Shown here: positions 44,268-53,737 of the stretch, one piece after another
Layout: the number at the start of each line of letters is the position of its first letter
How positions within the stretch are numbered: position 1 is the first letter of the stretch
Source of the DNA: Astrothelium macrocarpum
Taxonomy: Eukaryota; Ascomycota; Dothideomycetes; Trypetheliales; Trypetheliaceae
DNA: 53,737 nt
Direction: 5' to 3'
Assembly (NCBI GenBank): GCA_021030915.1
Contig: JAGEMR010000176.1
Span: 1 to 53,737, forward strand
Made by a program: the position numbers and the translations under genes
Notes under the pieces: generated by a model
Seen by the model: the letters and a program-made list of their open reading frames with translations, nothing else
Databases searched by the model: none
What the model was told of the DNA's origin: nothing

Positions 44268-46151
44268 TCAGCTGCCACCAGCGGCAAACTTACTCTTTGC
44301 CCTCAACGTGGCGCCGTACTTCCAAAGCAAAAAGGGTCCCGGAATGCCCAACGCAATCGCAATAAAGGCTAACAGGCTATTTCCCCATCCATAATGTAAG
44401 CTTTGGTACAAGTAAGGGGCAAACAGTGGGAACCCACAACCCGCCAGACTTCGCAAGAATGCGCCTGCACCTATTGCGCTGGCGGCATATCGCGTATATG
44501 CGTCGACGAGGTAGGTCTGAATGCACTGAAACCCCATGATCGTGCCGGCAGCAAATATCACTGTACCAATATTCGGCATAATCCAATGAATTCGTGCTTT
44601 TGCAGACCAACCGTACCAGAACAGACCAATGGGAACGAGTAAAGATCCGGGAACCATGAGCGGGATGCGGAATTCGGGACGGCCAACATTGTTGTTGCGC
44701 TTCTTCAGCCTTCGGTAAATACGGTCATTGATTGGAGCGCATATCTGTGTACCCAGGAAGAAACCCAGGCCAAGGGAGATGTAATTCAGACCACCGATAC
44801 CAACATTCTCGTGGTATTGTTCTGTCCAGAGAGTAGGGAAAGTGGAGAGCACAAGATAACATAAGCCATATATGTAAGCCATATAAACAGCAAGCACCTG
44901 TACAATAGGCTGTGTTCCTAATAGTCGAAAGGGTCGTATTATGGAGACCTTCATCATATTCCAGAGTGCAAGGTCTGGATGTTCAAATTCAGTCCTCAGG
45001 TCGGGATTGCCGGTTTCCTTACGAAGCTTCTTAGCTTTATTGTGGAGCAACTTTGGTGCATAAGTTTCTTGGAGAAAGAAAAGACCGCTAATCTGAATGA
45101 GAGCGTCCGCAATGCAGACCGACCAGAATACCCAACGCCACGATACCGTTTCTGCGATGAACGCACCAGCGATAGGACCTTCATATGCAAATTAGTTGAC
45201 TCTCCACAGAGCGTAACAGTAGTGTAAACTCACCAACTGCGGGTCCAAGAAGAGGCGCCATGCTGTATATGGCAATGGACTTCCCTCTTTCCTCTGGGCG
45301 AAAGCAGTCACTAAGAATACCGCCTCCTAAAGCCAGAGGGGCACTTCCGCCAAGTCCGCTCAAGAATCGGAAAGCAAGCATTTGTCCCTTAGTCTTCGCA
45401 AAGCCACATCCCAAATTCCATGCCAGGAAAAAGAGATTGGAGAGTTGAAGCACTGGCACACGTCCGTATTCTTCGGAAAGAGGACCAAATAATAAAGGGC
45501 CAACCGCATAGGCCAACAAGAATATAGATAGCACAAGCTGCGATTCGACTTCTTGGGTAATTCCCAGATCTGGAGCTACTTTGCCCAATGCAGGAGCAAC
45601 CATGGATGAAGATACAGGGCTAATGAACGTAAAAGAGGAAACGACAAAAGTCGCTGCCCATTTTCGACTCGAACTCCAGTTTTTAGGATTTGCTGGATCT
45701 TCAGGAGAGTCCCAAGTTACCTGTACGGTATAGTAAGCACGCAATCTGATTGCTCGAATGTTGAACATCATACAAGATTCGGATCTTTTCTCGAACGCGC
45801 GGACTGAGACTTCTCCAGCGCCGGTTCCTCTTTCTTCTCATCTCTTTTCTCTACGTCCCTTTCATTCACCATGCCATCGCGAAATTCACGAATGACTTCA
45901 CCATCTTTCTCAGCATCTTTTTCTGAGGGGTCCGAGCCCTCCAGCTCCTGATCATCGGGCTCGCCATCAGGCTCGTCATCCGAGGCACCAGCAGCGGCTT
46001 CATGGTGATAGATTGATCGGTCGTCTAGATAGCCTCTAGAGTATATCCGGTGAAGATGTTGACTTGACGGTCTACCAGTCCGGGAACGAGAACACGTACT
46101 TGTTTTACTCAATTGGTCTTCACTCTCAGGGACATTTGGACGATCAGCCAT
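44268..46151 (-). CDS. MFS transporter, DHA1 family (polyamine/multidrug type)
   Basis: Exons are 46151-45774, 45720-45234 and 45178-44268, giving 591 aa. Introns are 53 nt (gtatga...tacag, phase 0) and 55 nt (gtgagt...gaag, phase 1). The first 126 residues are a cytosolic tail, strongly acidic in the middle (SDDEPDGEPDDQELEGSDPS). Then twelve membrane segments with DHA1 marks: WDSPEDPANPKNWSSSRKW before TM1, SEEYGRVPVLQ (motif A), FRFLSGLGGSAPLALGGG, RPEERGKS, and AVGPIAGAFIAETVSWRWVF (motif C). Relatives are Tpo1/Flr1-like and the many secondary-metabolite pumps of ascomycetes. The substrate is unknown, and no biosynthetic gene adjoins it. Confidence 0.88.
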
Positions 46152-47618
46152 TATTACAAGGGATAAGAATACGCAACTGGACAGCTAAGAAATCGAATTA
46201 AAAGAACAAAGGACCTGGAGTATGCTAGGTTTATAACTTGGATAAGAGGTGAAAGAGAAAGAAAGGAAACAGGAGTCGCATTTCACTATCCCGGTCGTCA
46301 TTACATCGTTCTTTCATTCTACTCGCTCTTTCAGTAGCATTGCTGTGCCATCCCGATACGGAATTACGAGCCGAGATACCGACTCCTATCTCCGCCCGTA
46401 GCTCCACCGCTCTCGCTCCGAGATACTACACGAAATGTTAGTCAGATCTTAGATCGTCTCTGACGCTCATTTCTCCAATGAATCAGTATGTAGCTTCACA
46501 ACCTCTTCGCTGGCCCGTAAAAGATTGAAGTGCAGAGAGAAAGGGGCTGCACGGTAAGAATGTTGGGAGGTCGGACAATCGGTCTCTCGCTTATCTTACG
46601 TCACGATCCGTTCCGTGGATAATCAGTGCAATCGCATTCATCATTACCACCTCGGGCCAGTTTTCGTCTACTCCAAACTTTCAAGTCATAATTCGAATTT
46701 TGGATTGAATTGACAGAACGCGCAACAGTCAAGCGGCCGTAGCCTTATCCGTCTGTCGTGGTGTTGAACCATTACGCTAAATGGGCTCATAGAGCAACCT
46801 GTCAAAACGTAGCACCACACTATTCCCACATTTACAATGGATTATACAAATTGGCATTGAGAACATCTGTAAGCTTCTTCAAAATGATAGTGAAAGAGGA
46901 TAATGTTTGCAATGACACCCAAAGCAAAAGCACAGATGAATTAGTCATTGAATGCGACCAGAGTAATCCCCTTTTGTCTATAGTTACCACTTGCCTACAA
47001 ACTGCCGTCGCAATGTTCTCAGTCGAGCTTCTGTACATGACTCAAGTGACGCTCAAAGTTTGGACGATATGACCAATCTCGGCCCGATGCAACAAAATCT
47101 CAAGTTACCTACACCGTTTTCACTATGCTTAAAAGCCCTGATATCCTGACCAGAAAAGACTCGGAAATTCAAGTCTAATCAGCTCAGCCTTGATTCTGAT
47201 CAGCCTAGTTCGATCTTGGTTGAAATGGCGTTGACTGTAGTCGATTTGGCCCTGACCTTAACACTCACCATTTTCAACTCACCATGTATATTGACTTGAC
47301 TTTTGATCACGTATAGATTAATCTCATGTATTGGGGGCATCGTCTAAACCTTTAGCGCTATAGATTTGATGTGTGCTCACGTTATATTCTTGAACGGTAC
47401 CGGACCGAGACCGGAAATCTGTGTCTTCTCATCCTGTTGCCTAGCGCGGCGTGACGCTCGTTCCCGTTCCTATAAGTAACACTATTGTATAGACGTTTTC
47501 AATTGTTGCTCTACCTTTACGTATGCTCACAAATTTTCGGGTTCCACGTAGATGAAGTGAAAGCTCTGTACTTGCACTCAAACTCCTTGACTGAGTCTTT
47601 GTGAGAGCGAAGCACGAC
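46152..47618. other. 1.5-kb divergent intergenic stretch
   Basis: It separates the MFS gene from the GST-like gene. It has pyrimidine-rich parts near the MFS start (about 46290-46340) and AT-leaning parts further right. One 104-codon open frame (46758-47069) has no recognisable feature and unusual residue mix; I treat it as chance. Confidence 0.4.
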
Positions 47619-48470
47619 ATGGCTGCCCAGACCGAGCCCGAGATTGTTTTGTACGACTTAGCCTGCACCAAAAATACCTGTTTCTCTCCCGCCGTCTGGC
47701 GCACCCGTTTTATGCTTAATTTTAAACATATCCCTTACAGAACCATCTTCCTCGAATTTCCGGACATTGAGCCAACGCTGCAAGGGCTGTGAGTTATATT
47801 CACCTTCTTTTGGCTATCATTTCCTCCCTTTCATATCCCAATGTACAACCTCAAAAGCCTGCAATTTCGCGTGAAGAAGTCTCCTGACCTGAAATTTCCC
47901 AGCGGCCTGGCTCCCAACCAATCCGCTTCAGGACATAAATACACAGTCCCCACTATCCACCACATACCGACCAACACGTACATGATGGACTCAGCCCCTA
48001 TTGCGCAGTTCCTCGAGTCGACCTACCCAGACCCGCCAGTACCACTGACGTCGGGGCTGGGCCGCGAGATCGAGGCCAAAGCGCGTGCTGCAGTCGGCAC
48101 GGTCGTCCGCGCATCGGTGATGCCGCGGGAGATAGGCATCCTGTCGCCGCGCGCGCAGGACTACTTTCGACGCACGCGCGAGGCCTCGCTCGGGCACCCG
48201 CTCGAGGATCTGCTCGCTCCGGACAAGGAGGAGCAGGCCTGGAATGCGATGGGCGACAGCATGCGCGCGGTCGGCGAGCTGATGCAGACGCACAAGGCTG
48301 ACGGGCCGTTTGTGCTGGGCGCCCGGTCGAGCAGCACTGACTTCTTTATAGCGGGGTCCCTCCAGTGTGCGAGGATGGTGGATGAGGGTGTGTTCCAGAG
48401 GATTATCAAGTACCCTGGTTATGAGGGGATTTATGAAGCATGTCGGCCTTATATGGAGAAGAAGGATTGA
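47619..48470 (+). CDS. glutathione S-transferase-like protein (UstS-type subgroup)
   Basis: Exons are 47619-47788 and 47903-48470, giving 245 aa; the 114-nt intron is phase 2 (QGL-GLAPN). The N-terminal thioredoxin fold reads EIVLYDLACTKNTCFSPAVW then RTRFMLNFKHIPYRTIFLEF with PDIEPTL, and the cis-Pro glutathione-binding region is YTVPTIHH with MDSAPIAQFLE (the Asp-Ser pair binds the glutathione glutamyl group). The helical C-terminal domain ends with TDFFIAGSLQCARMVDEG. This combination is typical of the fungal GST-like group named after UstS of ustiloxin biosynthesis, but here no such cluster is present. It may act in detoxification; substrate unknown. GC content rises sharply in exon 2. 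Confidence 0.85.
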
Positions 48471-49595
48471 GTTGGTAGAGCCGTAGGATAGGCCACTACT
48501 TGGGTCTTGTATATGGGATCCAGGACTCATTCGCCAGGATAATGAGGTACGACTAAAGAGTAGCAATCAAACGGCGCAAAGCACTTTATTGATGCTTGAA
48601 GTCCTCTGGAGTATCCGCTTCCTCAAAACGCCGCATGAAAGCCATTCGATTTTTTGTGATCATCGGTGCTCCTTGTTGCAGTCGGTCGAGGACTGATTCC
48701 GTTCCCTATGTAGATCTACGTCGTACGCCCTCGTTAGAACCGGCATCGGGGTCGCCTTGCCCAGCAGCCCTTTGTTTCATCCTCATAGTCAAAATCTTTG
48801 AAATATCTAGAGTATTCGCGTTAAGGGCGCCTGTAAGTTTTACAATTGGTTTCGTTCTCAAAACTCTGCATCTCGTCATGACATCCTGCGAATGAAACCC
48901 ACATAGAGAATGTCACAATTGCGTACTCATTATTGCATCTATTAAAGACCATGGTACTACCATAAAAGCCATTATTCAGAGATGGACAGGTAGCAAATCA
49001 TGTATACACGCTATTTTGGCATTTGGAAGTGTAAAGGAGTAGGGAAGAGACGTCGCCATCTTCGAAAAGCTTGGACCACTCACCATGCTGAATTATCATT
49101 TTTGAAGTGTCAGCCACACTGTTACATCGATGATCTGATCTTCCATCAAAGCTTTGTTGCACCTTCACCGGCTTAAATGGCTGTTGTTGCTTCAGAGGAA
49201 AGTTTCATTCACCGGTTTCTTCAAGACACATCTGCTGTAATCCCACTTCGTTATTCGGTTAAGATAAGGTGCCAGCCGTAACATCTCACTCTCTGTTGTC
49301 CCTAACTGTTGTATACTGGAGGCTCTGGTCCTCTGTGTCCAATGAGATAGTCCGGTACGCGGAGATGACGTTGCTAAATACATATAGGAAAGAATCTTGT
49401 AGGTGCATGAACTAAGAGAACCCGTCATAGGGACGATGACAGAAACAACGTCTCTGTCGCTCTTCGGTATGGACTCAACCAATTTCAAAATAAAACTACT
49501 CTCCAGATTGCTAGCTCATTCGCATCTGTTATTTAATTTTTTACGCCTGAAATTCCTATTTCCCTTTCGTCATTCATACTGGAGCTGGTCTCAAG
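48471..49595. other. intergenic stretch with a possible small minus-strand coding relic
   Basis: On the minus strand from about 48880 down to 48592 there is a frame starting ATG (MTRCRVLRTKPIVKLT) and ending MAFMRRFEEADTPEDFKHQ and TAA, interrupted once by TAG at about 48704. The second half reads like real protein. The spacing allows only a 21-nt intron, too short, so it is either a relic or chance. The rest shows nothing. Confidence 0.3.
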
Positions 49596-50454
49596 ATGCA
49601 ATATAGAATGCTACTATCTTCTCAACTTCTCACCTTTACATTTCTTTGCTGCGTGTTCGCGACAACTAATGACCAGCACAATTCAAAAAGCAATGCGCCA
49701 TTACCTGAACGTACCACCACATCCAATCCAGTGCCAGTCTCACCTATCAACGTGACTGACATGAACGCTACGGCCAGTGTAATTACAGTAAAGTCTCGGA
49801 CGAGCCCTTATAACCAGACGGACGGACCATTTAATTCAGGGGTATGCCGTGTGATCGCAGAACAGGTAATGCTGGATCCTGGTATTGCAGAACATTCCAA
49901 AGAACTGCTGCAATCTTCGGATGTAAGTTCTCCAGCGGTTGGAGACTCTTAAAGGCTTGGTTGCTGAAGCTCACATGTCTAGCTCTCTATGGAGATTCTA
50001 GATTCCACAAATATGACTATTGGAAAAGCTCCCTCTACCCGACTCGACGACAAGGCATTAGAGTTGCTAAGCTGGCTTCCTCATGGAATTAAGGCAACGG
50101 TCCAGATGGATACCATTTCTTTCCGTTACGGCAATCATTCATTTTCCACCAATAATCAGAATGGCATACCCAGCTGCCAAATTTCGCATTTGAGAGGAGT
50201 CGAATCCTCTTTGGTAAGTTTCGCTCCTCATGTACGAGAGCTTCTAACACCATACGCCACAGGACCGGAAAATCGAATGTAAATTTAGATGCGCATTACC
50301 AGATGCCTCGACACCAGTAGCATCGAACGGACAGCAGTATGGAGTATTTGACTGGTTCCAGAGGGATATTTTGCGCGGATCAAGGCTAGGATTGACGGGT
50401 GGTGCTTCAGGACGTGTGTCACCAGCTCGTGGATATGGAGTCAGAGAGCTGTAG
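49596..50454 (+). CDS. small secreted cysteine-containing protein, candidate effector
   Basis: Exons are 49596-49922, 49983-50213 and 50263-50454; introns of 60 and 49 nt are both phase 0 with gtaagt donors, giving 249 aa. No family is recognised. Residues 1-22 form a signal peptide (LLTFTFLCCVFA). The mature part has five N-glycosylation sequons (NVT, NAT, NQT, NMT, NHS) and four or five cysteines (near CRVI, CQIS, and the pair C-x3-C in IECKFRCAL). There is a polar N-terminal region, a folded-looking middle (LDDKALELLSWLPHGI, VQMDTISFRYG) and a Gly/Arg-rich tail. Size, secretion, cysteine content and lack of known relatives fit an effector-like or wall-associated secreted protein. Splicing removes the in-frame stops seen in the genomic sequence. 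Confidence 0.7.
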
Positions 50455-51304
50455 CGCCAATCCGCTGGTAATGAAAAAGCGGATGCTTGCATTTCCTCGA
50501 TGTTGGGCGTGTCAATCCCTCTGCTAGGCTTTGAATTTATCGACTAGACATCAAAATAAATAGTAAGCGACCGAAAATAAGAGCGCTTTTGTATCGACTT
50601 GATTTTTCTCGATATCGCCACCTGGTGCGTGCGCTCTAGCATGAAACATGAAACAGGAACTGGAAGGTTGATTACTCGTTAAATATCTATTAATCCCATA
50701 ATGGCCTAAGCGCACTCCTGTTTGTATCAAGGTAGACAAATCGTTTAGCCTGCGGATTTCAACGGCAGGGGCCGCTGCGAAGTTTACCTTGCTATCCGCT
50801 CTGTGCCTTAACCACCATGCAGTCTTATCTTATATATTGACTACGCACAGGCTCTCAATCTCAATCTCATGTCTGATCGGCTTAGCGGATCCCTCGGCTA
50901 CTTAAAATTTTCTTGCTTGCGGCGTAGGATCACGCGCTGATCCCCAAACGTCATTCCAACAATGGTAATGTGCGGAATGACAATTTCGCACCGGCAACGC
51001 CATGACCTAGGGGACCTGAATCACAAAGGAGGATTCGCACGGATGATAGTTAGATGATGACCATGACTCGGACCATTTATTTGCTTTTGGCTTTTTCATA
51101 GCCTATTCTCTTACTATCTCACATCCGTCTTATGTTCAGCTTTTTCCATGACTCTTTTCAATTTTCCTCGTGGACTCAGAAAAAGGAGTCCTGCAAGGGG
51201 GCCACCTCCCAAAACATCATAATCTGTCTGTATCTATTTTGATTTCATGATCAGACGAATAAAACCAGACAGCCCAAGTTCCTGATCTTCAATAACTTTT
51301 CACA
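50455..51304. other. intergenic stretch
   Basis: It separates the small secreted protein from the 128-aa ORF. It contains a CT-rich leader just before the latter (about 51110-51200) and no recognisable gene or RNA. Confidence 0.4.
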
Positions 51305-51691
51305 ATGCCGCGGATCATCAACTCCAGCTCACGCGACCGTCTGAGTGAGAACCTCTCCTCCCTTCTCGACTCTCTCAAGGGCCATCCGTTCTCTGAATCG
51401 CCGACCCCAGCTAATCGAGGCAAAATCCAATTCGTTTGGGACTTTGTGAATTCATCGAAGAAACAACTTGATCGACTTGACGGCCGGAAACTCGACGCAC
51501 AAGACACGAACGAGATGCTCAGATATAACGATATCATTGAGCGATGTATCTTCACACAAGTACTGATCAATGACGTGACTGGAAAGACTTCGACATTAAG
51601 CGGAGGTGACCCGGCTTTAACGATCGATTTTGGGGAAGATGTCAAGGCCAAGGTGGACATGCTGGTCGCACAGTCCGACTTTGGTCAATGA
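51305..51691 (+). CDS. 128-aa protein of unknown function
   Basis: Single exon; the ATG has a good context (cacaATGcc) with a pyrimidine-rich leader. The protein is hydrophilic, with an N-terminal Ser-rich part, a helical middle (IQFVWDFVNSSKKQLDRLDG; NDIIERCIFTQVLINDV) and an acidic end, and no signal peptide or membrane span. I recognise no family. Coding character is supported by the absence of low-complexity runs and by amphipathic helices; the antisense frame of similar length is a shadow. Confidence 0.55.
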   Translation: MPRIINSSSRDRLSENLSSLLDSLKGHPFSESPTPANRGKIQFVWDFVNSSKKQLDRLDGRKLDAQDTNEMLRYNDIIERCIFTQVLINDVTGKTSTLSGGDPALTIDFGEDVKAKVDMLVAQSDFGQ

Positions 51692-51917
51692 AATTGGCCG
51701 CTTGAGGCCTCAGACTTGGCCGCGGTGTTGATGTGAATGCTTTGGGCATTTGGCGCATTCAAGAAGGCCATACGGAAAGATACATTCTGCTATTTGGAGA
51801 AAATTCAACGGTTTTACTTTGTCTCTTGCAGCGTTCTTGCGATCTTCAGTGTAGTATTAGATCATCGTCTCTGCTGACATATCGATTGGGGTATCATTAG
51901 GTTCGAAGAAAAAGAAA

Positions 51918-52900
51918 TCATTGAAACATCCAGTGTCCAAGCACAGCACTTCCAAACATCAAAACGCCACCCATCCAGGAATCAACACCACACCACAAGG
52001 GGCCTGAAGCATCTCCGATGAATCCGGGTCCAGATCCTGAACCTGCACATCCATCACCACTGCACTCTCCGATCTCCCCTTGGCTACTCCCTCCACTTTG
52101 ACTTCCCGAGCTCCCATTCCCATTCCCATCCGTTCCATTGGGAATTCCATTACCGTCACACCCATCATAATTCCCACTGTCATAATTGCCACAGTCGTAA
52201 TTTCCTGAATCATAATTTCCACTATCCCCCTGTCCCGTATCTCCTTGCCCCGAATTGCCACTCCCTCCCGACCCCTGACTTGTCACCGTCCCATTCCACT
52301 CCGAACAATCCACTTCCTCCGCGGTCCCCGTCGCCAGCCCCGTTCCGGGATTGCCAAACAGGGCCGCACTTGCTCCATCATCCCTACACAGGTTGAAGTC
52401 CACCACGCCTCCGAACTGGTTTGCGTCGGAACTGCTGAGCCCGCTCTGTGCGCACAGCGGATTTCCGGATGCAGGGCAGAGGTTGTTGACTTTGACGACG
52501 ATCGAGGTGCCGATGGAGTTGCCGTTGTATGGGTTCGTGGTTGCGTTGAGGCGCCAGCAGGTGCCGCAGATGGCGCTGGAGCCTGTACCGGGGCCAGCGC
52601 CGTAGAGGTTCTGGGAGACGGCGGCAGAGAAGCCGGGCTAAACAGTAGGGTTCAGCAGGGATGGGATCTAAAATGTCTAATGCAATGTGGAAGAGAAGGG
52701 GAAAAAGGGTGGTATACGAAATACGATGTTGGCTGACGTACATTGGTGTAGAATCCACAGGCGGCAGTGTTCGTGTTGCAGGTTCCGTCACCGCGAGAAT
52801 CACCCTGACCATAGAAAGTAAAGGTTGAGTTGTACGTCGTGCCCGCGCTGACTAGAGCCTGTGCCGTAAAGAAGAAAACTAGCGCGACAGAGAGCGCCAT
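51918..52900 (-). CDS. expansin-like (double-psi beta-barrel) GPI-anchored secreted protein
   Basis: Exons are 52900-52742 and 52637-51918, giving 292 aa; the 104-nt intron (gtacgt...tttag) is phase 0 between FYTN and PGFSAA. I use the ATG at 52900, where a standard signal peptide begins (MALSVALVFFFTAQALVSAG); the frame is open further 5'. The expansin/barwin-like barrel spans about residues 22-180: TFTFYGQGD, CNTNTAACGFYTN, VSQNLYGAGPGTG, CGTCWRLN, TSIVVKVNNLCPASGNP, NQFGGVVDFNLC. The family loosens cell-wall polysaccharide without hydrolysis. A linker with the repeat GNYDSGNYDCGNYDSGNYDG follows, then a Gly/Ser-rich region and a C-terminal hydrophobic end suited to GPI attachment. The same repeat type ends the PAN ORF near 17.0 kb. 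Confidence 0.88.
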
Positions 52901-53737
52901 TGCGGAGTAGATGGGGTGGAATGATCCAAAACCGGGTAAAAAGCAAACCAGGATCACCAAAGCGAATACATATACATCAAGAAGCGGAATCGAAATAACA
53001 ATGGAAATCCCAAAAATCCTCACCGTGTAAATGTACGAAACGGCGGCGACAAAGTCATAATCGATCCGTGTAGCAAATCAAGGCATGGTGTTTCGCAGCT
53101 GAATCGACGTCATGCGGACTGCTAGCCATGCGCTGCCGAGCCTCTAATACTTTGCTTTTTGCGGAATAGTTCCCTTAATGAGACTGAATATGCCGCCCGC
53201 ATGAAACGTGGCAGATCTGCAGATCGCTGAGATTGTGATCTTGACAGAACCGAGGTTGCAGGCGCGAATTTTGGCTCGAATTTGGAAGACCAGATACTGT
53301 GATGGACTTCAACGCCATCTCATTACGCTACGGCTGGCGACAACAACCAAAAGCCGTGGAAAAGGTTTGCAGGCAAAGAGACGAGAAGGTTTGAGGAATT
53401 ACAAAATTTCAAAAATTTCAAAGTTGGATTTCTTCTCACTGAATGGGATTTTGAAGCTTCTGATCATCTCAATGGGTAACATCAGCCATTGTTAACGATT
53501 CTGGCATAGTGCCAACATCCTAGATCTTCATAAATGATATATCGTCGCCGTCCCCTTGTCATCTCAATCATCTCGTGATCGGAGAGCCCACCAGAGTCCC
53601 TTGTCCTATAACTGACCATGCTCTTAAGACTAGACTAATCTGATTCATTCTCATTATAGCCTAACTCGGCTGATGCGGAAATGAGCCACCCCCTGTAATG
53701 AGCCACTCCACCACCTCGAATTCGTTCCATCTCATTT
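52901..53737. other. upstream region of the expansin-like gene and possible transposon edge
   Basis: No gene is convincing here. At 53681-53715 the words AATGAGCCACC and AATGAGCCACT recur with a spacing like that at about 928-950, so the window may end at a transposon terminus. The rest is promoter sequence of the expansin-like gene. Confidence 0.35.

Noticed and set aside
46758..47072. 104-codon plus-strand frame upstream of the GST-like gene
   Set aside because: No signal peptide, domain or splice context; the residue mix is unlike neighbouring proteins.
1..53737. tRNA genes, rRNA or CRISPR-like arrays
   Set aside because: No tRNA box A/B pair with a cloverleaf, no rRNA-like conserved stretch and no regularly spaced repeat array was found by eye; the tandem repeats seen are coding minisatellites.

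Overview
The window is nuclear DNA of a filamentous ascomycete (Pezizomycotina; Dothideomycetes would fit, but I cannot fix the genus). The evidence is short GT-AG introns of about 50-110 nt with CTAAC/CTGAC-like branch sites, Zn2Cys6 regulators, a PTH11-type rhodopsin-fold membrane protein, Ser/Thr-rich PAN-domain secreted proteins, fungal-type ATP sulfurylase and PAPS reductase genes, and AT-saturated islands typical of transposons mutated by repeat-induced point mutation (RIP). I checked exon phases by hand; every multi-exon model given here sums to a whole number of codons.

Left part (1-17.8 kb) is accessory and partly decayed. An AT-rich relic (1 to about 790) is followed by a divergent pair: a 563-aa MFS efflux transporter (-) and a Zn2Cys6 regulator (+). 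The regulator has lost two zinc-binding cysteines and carries an in-frame TGA, so it is probably a pseudogene. Next is a fungal polytopic membrane protein (-) whose 5' end is cut by a 2,138-bp AT-rich element with terminal inverted repeats and a TA target duplication. Two huge Ser/Thr-rich PAN-domain ORFs follow (11.8-17.1 kb); the second has no start codon and a stop inside its C-terminal repeat.

Middle part (17.8-37 kb) is mostly conserved housekeeping: a Sec2-type Rab exchange factor, a SET-domain lysine methyltransferase diverging from a very short Zn2Cys6 regulator, a 4.3-kb stretch with no convincing gene, a rhodopsin-fold membrane protein, a 669-aa protein with a possible resemblance to the UFM1 E3 ligase UFL1, PDCD5 with an 11-nt microexon, COQ4 (ubiquinone synthesis), an unassigned fungal membrane protein and the exosome cofactor C1D/Rrp47.

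Right part (37-53.7 kb) holds a mitochondrial-type ketopantoate reductase, then two genes of one pathway in tandem: ATP sulfurylase (MET3) and PAPS reductase (MET16), steps 1 and 3 of sulfate assimilation. After them come a second MFS transporter, a GST-like protein, a small secreted candidate effector, a 128-aa orphan ORF and a GPI-anchored expansin-like (double-psi beta-barrel) protein. The expansin's linker uses the same D-S-G-N-Y repeat as the PAN protein 35 kb away. The last bases share short words with the edge of the first AT-rich island and may be a transposon end.

I see no tRNA, rRNA or CRISPR array. No wholly new molecular system is demonstrated. The strongest unusual signals are the doubly broken zinc-cluster regulator, the transposon-split membrane gene, the possible fungal UFL1 relative, and the repeat shared by two wall-associated secreted proteins.
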